A stretch of DNA of 43,091 nucleotides from Bacteroidales bacterium. GTDB lineage: Bacteria > Bacteroidota > Bacteroidia > Bacteroidales > BM520. The stretch's first letter is position 1; each line of letters begins with the position of its first letter. The stretch spans positions 1 through 43,091 of the forward strand of contig JAEEQW010000018.1 in assembly GCA_016285515.1 (NCBI GenBank). Direction: 5' to 3'. Positions 42,488 through 43,091 of the stretch are shown here, in pieces. The position numbers and the translations under genes are program-made. The notes below the pieces were generated by a model. That model did no database searches. It saw only the letters and a list, made by a program, of their open reading frames with translations, and was not told the origin of the DNA.

Positions 42488-43091
42488 TCATATTGCAGGC
42501 CCGTTAATTCCATAATAGGAACAATCCTCCTCCCATTTCAGCGGGTTTTGCGTCATATAGTGGACTATGTGTTGATAAGATTCGTCGTTCCGTATAATGT
42601 GTTCGTAAAAATTGCGCTGCCATGGAGAAAACCCCATTTGTTTGGTTACCCCGATTTTGAATCCGCGTACCACGGATCCCACGGTACGGGATGTGCCATG
42701 GGGTTGTATTTTTGAAAACGTGGGTAATGGTAGGGGCGAATAATCATTCGCCCCTACATCCGCGGTATTCGCCCCTACATCCGTGGTATCCGCACACATA
42801 CCCGTGTTATTCGCCCCTACGGCTGCCCCTACAACCGATTCATCCCTAATATTGGTATCGGTGTTATTGTGCATTTCAATAATCCCATGCACATGGTTGG
42901 GCATAATAACATATTCATGCAAAATAATTTGCGGGAAATGGTCCGGAATCTTTTGCCAGCATTCGTTCACAATTCTTCCATAATTCGACAGGTAAATTCT
43001 CCCATCGTGAACCTCTCCAAAGAGACATTCTCGGTTTCTGGTGCAGATTGTTAGAAAATAATTTCCGTTTTGGGTGTAATCATATCCGGTC
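42488..43091 (-). CDS. RAYT / IS200-like Y1 transposase (partial, 5' end outside window)
   Basis: The frame is open from the right edge to the stop at 42488, about 200 codons. Upstream of the first possible GTG (42970) the reading GYDYTQNGNYFLTICTRNRE is typical of this family, so the gene starts beyond the window. The HUH motif is in MPNHVHGIIE. The helix with the catalytic tyrosine is near the end, HIVHYMTQNPLKW, preceded by WQRNFYEHIIRNDESY. These enzymes nick single-stranded DNA at REP palindromes. An inserted segment between the two carries 7-residue repeats (VGANTAD-like) from 21-bp tandem repeats. It lacks inverted ends typical of a full insertion sequence within view. Confidence 0.88.
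   Translation of the reverse strand, partial: TGYDYTQNGNYFLTICTRNRECLFGEVHDGRIYLSNYGRIVNECWQKIPDHFPQIILHEYVIMPNHVHGIIEMHNNTDTNIRDESVVGAAVGANNTGMCADTTDVGANTADVGANDYSPLPLPTFSKIQPHGTSRTVGSVVRGFKIGVTKQMGFSPWQRNFYEHIIRNDESYQHIVHYMTQNPLKWEEDCSYYGINGPAI
42730..42829 (-). repeat. REP-like palindrome and 21-bp tandem repeats inside the RAYT gene
   Basis: GTAGGGGCGAAT (42730-42741) and ATTCGCCCCTAC (42746-42757) form a perfect palindrome with a 4-base loop. The right arm is the beginning of a 21-bp unit repeated at 42746, 42767, 42788 (diverged) and 42809, encoding VGAN-type heptads in frame. The first two full units differ at one base. Confidence 0.85.

Noticed and set aside
42746..42829. Possible CRISPR array
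   Set aside because: 21-bp units are contiguous and in frame inside a transposase gene, so this is a coding minisatellite.

Overview
The window looks like a chromosomal segment of a Bacteroidales (Bacteroidota) bacterium, probably an anaerobic gut or oral type. The reasons are: many copies of the Bacteroidetes -7 element TAnnTTTG in front of genes; weak Shine-Dalgarno sequences; lipid A genes (lpxH, lpxK) with a stand-alone RfaE2-type adenylyltransferase; ferredoxin and rubredoxins; and part of a lysine-to-butyrate fermentation cluster. No rRNA, tRNA or CRISPR array was seen.

Layout. (1) 1-7824, minus strand: a compact six-gene restriction operon reading XRE regulator > GIY-YIG/DUF4357 protein > HsdR > HsdM > DUF1016 (YhcG-like) nuclease > HsdS. 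Gaps or overlaps are 1-6 nt, and HsdS runs off the left edge. (2) 7825-8526: a gap with nested inverted repeats, degenerate 15-bp tandem repeats and the decayed remnant of an AAA_14/DUF4143 ATPase. (3) 8527-10058, minus: a YegS/DagK-type lipid kinase and a YqiA-like esterase. (4) 10157-14854, plus: kamD-kamE-CoA transferase B-crotonase-hbd, ending in a strong bidirectional terminator. (5) 14913-21295, minus: LpxH, PncB and a 1481-residue exported protein of unknown function. (6) 21389-29355, mostly plus: a small exported protein, lpxK (minus), a zinc-ribbon protein with a histone-like tail, hsp20 (minus, apparently sigma-54 dependent), rarA, ferredoxin, a YbhN-like flippase-fold protein, rfaE2 and radA. 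(7) 29437-31709, minus: LD-carboxypeptidase and an MFS transporter. (8) 31792-35218, plus: Nudix hydrolase, a PurF-like protein that lacks the glutaminase cysteine, and a MATE exporter. (9) 35245-39780, minus: threonine aldolase, aldehyde dehydrogenase, a GH28 protein and a short beta-helix protein, tightly packed. (10) 39940-40264, plus: rubredoxin and a mini rubredoxin-like protein, followed by a terminator. (11) 40399-43091: lipoprotein, intact AAA_14/DUF4143 ATPase, and a RAYT/IS200-like transposase that carries a 21-bp tandem repeat and REP-like palindrome and runs off the right edge.

How the parts work together. KamDE moves the amino group of beta-lysine, and the later enzymes handle the acetoacetyl-CoA/crotonyl-CoA end of butyrate formation. 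The middle steps and the CoA-transferase A subunit are not in this window and must be encoded elsewhere. Threonine aldolase releases acetaldehyde, which the coupled aldehyde dehydrogenase could oxidise. The two ends of the window, restriction island and RAYT region, are accessory; most of the middle is housekeeping.

The observations most worth following are the restriction operon with two extra nucleases, the cysteine-less PurF paralogue, the giant exported protein with an internal winged-helix-like segment, the RAYT gene with built-in repeats, and the apparent sigma-54 promoter of hsp20. All assignments are from reading sequence and recognising motifs; no database search was run.
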